64,000 bases of DNA from Edaphochlamys debaryana (taxonomy: Eukaryota; Chlorophyta; Chlorophyceae; Chlamydomonadales): the NCBI GenBank assembly GCA_016858145.1, contig JAEHOE010000001.1, forward strand, positions 682,001 through 746,000. The letters are read 5' to 3'. The notes beneath the pieces were generated by a model that was not told where the DNA came from, made no database searches, and saw nothing but the letters and a program-made list of their open reading frames with translations. Numbering within the stretch: position 1 is the stretch's first letter; each line of letters opens with the position of its first letter. The position numbers and the translations under genes are program-made. Positions 59,020-64,000 of this stretch are shown here, piece after piece.

Positions 59020-62000
59020 GCCCCTGCCCCCGTGCCGCTGCGCAGCCCAAGCCATCGCCACACCCGGGGACACCCACAGATGCGCCCTGACGCTAGTGCA
59101 GGCGCTTTGCGCACGGTGCATGGGGCTTCAAGAGACAGCATGCCCTCTCTCGTACTCCACCCTTCCGCCCCCTCCACTCCCCCTTTGGCGCACTCGTGAC
59201 ATGCCTGGAAAGCCCTCCCACCTTGCCCTTCCTGCCGAGACACACTTGGTCTGCATTGCCGAGCTACGGGCCCCCCCGCCTCTCAGGCCAGTAGTGAGAG
59301 AGCGAGAATGTAATAACCATCGAAGTGCCAGAACGAGCCCTTGGCTTGCCGCCCAGGCTACTGCACACCTCTTTGAGTACTCATGGCTCTTGCAAGGAAG
59401 CCTGAATCGAAGAGGGGCGGCGGAAGGTCCGAAGTCGGTGCTGGGCTTCGTGCCAAACCCATCACAAGGGCACGGAGGTCGGTCAGGGTCACGCACACTA
59501 CGCGGGCTTTCGATTATGATACACATGAGAAAGAAGAACACCTTGGGGCTTCCAGGCTGTCCAGGGCTCAGCGCGGCGATGTTGGCGGTAATCGCAAGCC
59601 GATTAGCGCTCAAAGGCTTCCAAATCGCGACCGCTAGGCCAAAAGGCTCGTGTACCTCGCTCTATGTTTACTCCAAGCAATTTGGCGCAAGACCATCGAT
59701 GCACGAACCCGCATCCCCTGCCCGCGCGCGGTGGCCATGTGTCGACCAAGAATCGGAGCCAAATGAAAGGCCACAAGATCCGTTCGGTCTAGTTGTTGCA
59801 GGGAGCCGGCTGGAGGCGCGTGGGGGCTTATGAGGGCTCGTGGGGCTCGTGGAGTCACGTTGTTTAACGCGCACGTTACACGCACGCTCTGTCAGAGGCA
59901 GATGTTGAGCGACGGGGAAGGGGTGGAGCACGCGTGGACATGTCGGCCCAGTCCGGGAGGGTGACGTCGCGGAGGTGGGGCGGGCGTGCCAATGATTTGG
60001 CAACCACTTGGCAGGCGACGCCAGCGCACCCAGTTCTGTATGGGGCCCTCTGTTGTGCAGTCTGAGTGGCCCGGGGCGCATTACCGTGGTCGCGATATGC
60101 CGGTTGCGCTTTGGCAGGGTCGCTTCCGCGCACGTTTTTGCGGCGCCGATTTGAGAATGCCGCGTGCCGGGCGCCGCACGTTTATGCCCGCGGCTTGCAC
60201 CACTGTGGTCGCTGCATACCAACACTTCGGCTGGGGCTGGTCGCGGGTCTTGCGGCTGCGCCTTGGCGAAAAGCGCGTCGCGATGCTTGCAAGCGCGGCT
60301 GCGACCCCGCGCGTTTGCGGCCGCTGGCAGGCGCGTTGGCCCTTTGAGCACTCGGCCTACACGCGGCACTCGGTCCGGGGCGGCCTGGGGGCCTGTGGAG
60401 TTTAGGGTCAAGCCGGGGGCGACGGTTGGGACCCAGGGTCGGCCCGACTGCGACTTTCGTGTTCGATGGGCGGCATAAGCAGCTCATCAGGTGATGGGAG
60501 GGGCACCATGGCGTCAGCGGGGCGGTGGGGAGGGAGGGGGGGATGACAGCACGGCCCCGCTGGCAAGGAGGGGAAAGGGTATGGGGCACGGGCGTGCCTG
60601 TTGTGCCTGTGTGGGGGCCTGCACGCTGACGGGCCAGGCGAAGGCCAAGGCGAAGGCAACCGGGTAGAGGTGGGGCTACTGGCAATGGAGGGCCCTGGGG
60701 CCCCCGGTTCAGTGGGGAGGGGCGACCTTGCGAGGGTTGGAATGCCTCGGCGGGAATCGCCGACTAGGACCACACCGGCTCGCCTGGGTCAGAGCCAGTG
60801 GGAGCTATCCTTGCAGTGTGCAACGAGGAGACCCGTCCGTCGGCAGAAGCGAACTGCTGGGGCGACTTGGTCGCAGGAGGAATGCGCTCGCGAGGTCGCA
60901 GTCGACGCCCGAGGAATGTTTGTGGATATCGATACATGTATGTATACATTGTTTGCAGGATCAGCCATTCGTCGCGGCTCGCGAGGGCTGTTCGCGGGCG
61001 ATCGGTGCTCCGCGGGCTGTTGCGCTACGTCGCCCGCACCCGTTGCCTCACACTGCGTCGCCCACAACGGCCCACGCTGGCGCGACGTAGATTCAAAAGT
61101 TATGGCGGTCTGGGCAGGTGCGATGGCCTGGTGCGACCGTCGGTTGCGGGCGCATTCCCACGGTTGCGCATCCCCACGTCGCCCCCGCGCCTCTCGACAC
61201 GGTGTGGCGCCCCCGTCGCGACACGGCGCACCTGGCGCGCTAGGGGCTTCGGTGTCGGGGGGCCTCAGGAATTACATCCTTTTATGGCCCCCCGATCCAG
61301 CGACCCGGGGTCGGCCGGGGCGGGATCCATCTGTCGCTTTTTAGCGCTCCCTGAGCTGCTTAATGAACAGGACGCAGGAGCCGCGGGAAGCCCTGGCGAG
61401 GGACGCGGGCGAGCCGTTTGCGGACTGCCGACGCGTTTGAAGCGGTCTTTGCTCCGGTGAGGAGAGGGGCGCGAGGGGGGCGCGTGGAGACTGGTGTCCT
61501 GGGCTGGGAAGCCTTGTGGGGCTGGGAGGGCGTGCCGGGTTTTGGCCGCGTCGGCGTCGACCGAGCTTGACCGACATTGCCGGCGATGTTTCGCTCTGTA
61601 GAGCGTTTTCGTAGCTTACTAACATCGATAGCCGTTGGGTGGCCTCGGCGGGAGGTCGGCGCGCGTTTGGGCGCGCAAGCATTGCCGCTTGCACTCAGGT
61701 ACGCTTTAAGAAAGTAAGCTGCGCATTTGAATGTCCTTGTGATGTAGATATGTGCTATGCTGCTCGCTTGAGCGGAGGCTGGTCGTCGCGGGCGCCGACT
61801 TCTGAAATGTTGCTGCGTCGCGTCGCGCGCCAGCTGCCGATCCTTGCTTATACTGCACAGCGCTCACCTCGCTGATACTGGGTCCGTGATGGTGGCCCTT
61901 TCGGCGCTTTTCGGGCGCGCGTTCGGGGCATCAATGCTCGCCGACGTCGCTCGCGCGTCGCGCTGTCGCAAGCGCTGTGACTCGCTTGCTGGCCGCGCGA

Positions 62001-63167
62001 GTCTCTTGCCAAAAGTGCACTTTTGAGTGTGCGCGCGACGCTTGCTGGTTCGCTCGCGTCGCGCTCGCGAGGCTTCGCACGGCGCTGCGTCGCCCTCGCG
62101 TCGCGCCCTATCCATCGCGCTCAGTCCGGCGGCCTCTGGTGCCCTCCTGAATTTCCTGGTATCGCCGGCCGACCCGGGGTCGTTTGGGGTGGCGGTATTG
62201 CTAGTCATTGAGCCGCTTAACAACCAGCGCCAACAACCCCGCACGAACAAGGCTGCTCACCGCCACAAGGGCCTCTCGTGGCCACCTTTCTACTCTGGCT
62301 GCGTGATCAGTGACCCGGTCATGAGCAATCCTGGCGAACTATGTGACAACGTAACTGCGAAGCTGCCCAGGCTCAACAGGCCAAATCCACATTCGACAAA
62401 GTACCACGGTCTGGTGGGGCTTACCCTGAGTGCTAAGCCCGCCAAGCAATGTAGAAGACAAGAGCGGGGTGACCATTACGACAAAGGCCTGAGCCTATCA
62501 ACTACCCCCGGACCTTCCGTTTGCCGGCACGGTAACCTACAAATTAATCTATATGAAGTCTCATTCTGCGAGGAAAAGGCTTGGCCAAGTAGGACAGCTG
62601 CAGGGACGTAAGAGCCGTGGCCGCGGCGCAGAAGAGAAGCGCCGGGCACACCTAAGTAGTGGGAGCCTGCCACACGAGCTCCAGTAACAATCTAATGGGC
62701 CACCCGTGGCCCGCCACGTTGCCGTGTTACGGAACAGCCCAAGTTGGCAGAAATACAAGACGCTGAACCAACCCCCGACCGTCCACGCCATGGTGCCTGT
62801 GAACACATGACCCCTGGCGGTCCACGTCCGAAGCTCACACACTCTTGGTTCTCAGCTATGCAGATGCACACACACCCCCGGCGCAAGATAAGCCAACAAC
62901 ACGGCTTCTGCCTCGCGGCGGTGTCTTGCACGCAACAACTACTGGCCCTGTGACTACTGCCTGAGAAGGCGTGCTGCTGGCGGCGGCGAGGGAGCCGCCC
63001 CGTCAAGATCGAGAGGCCCCAGCCTATCACAAACAACGCCCCTATTGCAGTTCAGACCATGAATGGTGCGGAAGGGCGGGATGCCAGCGTGGAGAAGGCG
63101 GGATGCAAGAGTAGCTACGCGTCTAGACGGTCTACCGATATCTCTCCTGTACGTCAACCCAGCAACA
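59020..63167. other. Gene-poor region, right part
   Basis: No spliced gene could be supported. Between about 59900 and 62220 the DNA is rich in CGTCGC/GCGTCG runs. It also carries two copies of the near-palindrome CGACCCGGGGTCG (61301-61313 and 62170-62182), each followed by GAGCYGCTTAA. This looks like decayed mobile DNA. From 62220 to 63167 there is nothing recognisable, apart from the presumed 3' UTR of the next gene. Confidence 0.5.
59382..59444 (+). repeat. Short dispersed repeat, copy B
   Basis: Partner of 55677-55736. The match does not clearly extend beyond this block, so it looks like remnants of one mobile family. Confidence 0.75.
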
Positions 63168-64000
63168 CTACCAGATGTCGTTCCCCATGAGCCCGGGCAG
63201 CCTGGGGAACTTCCGCTGCAGCGCCGGGCCCTTGGCGGAGGCCTGGTGCCGCCCGCCCCCTGCACCTCCGCCCCCGCCGCCCGCGTTCATACTGACGGCC
63301 GCCAGGGGCGCACGCACGTCGCCAGCGTCCCGAGGCGGGCCGCTTACCGCCGCACCCGTCCCGGCGGCGTTCGAGTCAGGGCCCGCGCCTGTGCCCGTGA
63401 CCGCGGCCGCACTGGCCACGGCTGTGTGCACGGGCGCGCCGGTCGCCTCCAGCAGGCGGCCGAGCAGGGCGTTCTGGGCCTCCAGCTCCCGCTGCCGCTG
63501 GCGCAGCAGGTGGTTCTGCTCCTGCGGGCGGGTGGGAGCTGCACGTTGAGGGGTGCTGGCTGCGGCCACTGGCCATGCGCTGGGCCTGGCTGACCCCCCT
63601 TGAGCTGCATGAAGAACCCTCAGGCTCAGAATGGCGCCCCGCTTGTTGCCCACCGCCCGCGCACGCACCTGCAGCTCCCCCACGTGCTTCCAGGCCGTCT
63701 CTCGCTCCCAGCGTATCCGCTGCAGGTCGCTGGCCAGAGAGTGTAGGGCGGCCTCCATGCAGCCACTGCGCTCCTCGAGCTCGGACAGGCGGCCGCCGTG
63801 GTCCTGGACAGCCGTAGGCAGCCGAGAGCACGGGCGTAACAGTTTCTCACAGGAAGGCTCAAAGGAACCTGAGTTGCCGGGGGTTCGCTACGGGCTGGGT
63901 ACCCTCTTGTCAGCTCTTGTGGCCACTACCGTCAGGTGCAAACCCCTTTTGCCCCCACACGGTACCTTGTGCTGCTTCCGTCCTGCCTGTGCCCGGCCAG
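63168..64000 (-). CDS. 3' end of a coiled-coil protein gene (partial)
   Basis: Only the last exons are in the window: 64000-63966 (cut by the edge), 63803-63669 and 63521-63168, all joined in phase 0. The visible ~170 residues begin in charged helix-forming sequence (QAGRKQHKDHGGRLSELEER) and continue as SLASDLQRIRWERETAWKHVGELQ and NHLLRQRQRELEAQNALLGRLLEA, heptad-like and rich in Leu, Glu, Gln and Arg. A Gly/Ala-rich disordered tail follows, ending KFPRLPGLMGNDIW. The coiled coil could be the dimerisation part of a structural or regulatory protein. A bZIP factor is possible, but its basic region would lie outside. The family is not recognised. Confidence 0.7.

Overview
The window is nuclear DNA from a GC-rich, intron-rich green alga, most likely a chlamydomonad or volvocine species. 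The evidence is short GT-AG introns inside high-GC coding exons, TGTAA poly(A) motifs after several genes, a plastid RETICULATA-family protein, a plant-type glyoxalase-fold protein and a PAS-linked class III guanylyl cyclase. All gene models were assembled by hand from reading frames, splice sites and codon phase. There is no transcript evidence.

Layout. 1-16955: head-to-tail array of a 1952-bp unit (about 8.7 copies, left edge outside the window). Each unit carries a two-exon gene for an unrecognised protein with two predicted membrane helices. Copies 3-8 are intact, copies 1-2 are frameshifted, and copy 9 has a stop codon and is truncated. An orphan piece lies at 17531-17719. 18209-24207 (-): PAS/guanylyl cyclase of about 1692 aa. 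25326-28294 (-): membrane-anchored family-2 glycosyltransferase, with a 440-bp copy of the cyclase 5' end inside one intron. 28569-30564 (+): WDR53-like WD40 protein. 31331-34072 (+): EF-hand protein. 35723-37832 (+): unknown protein with a C-terminal membrane segment. 39998-41695 (-): glyoxalase-fold protein with two GC-AG introns. 42777-44028 (-): TMEM230/DUF872 protein. 44403-46476 (+): VPS28 of ESCRT-I. 47348-50119 (-): RETICULATA-related plastid protein. 50517-53540 (+): SRRM1-like PWI/RS splicing coactivator. 53541-63167: gene-poor, repeat-rich DNA. 63168-64000 (-): 3' end of a coiled-coil gene that runs off the window.

The single-copy genes look like an ordinary housekeeping and signalling neighbourhood, with three compact divergent pairs (274, 374 and 397 bp between start codons). 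They do not form one pathway. The unusual parts are the homogenised array with decaying edges, the cyclase 5' duplication inside its neighbour's intron, the PAS fold apparently split by about 1200 low-complexity residues, and the repeat-rich right side.
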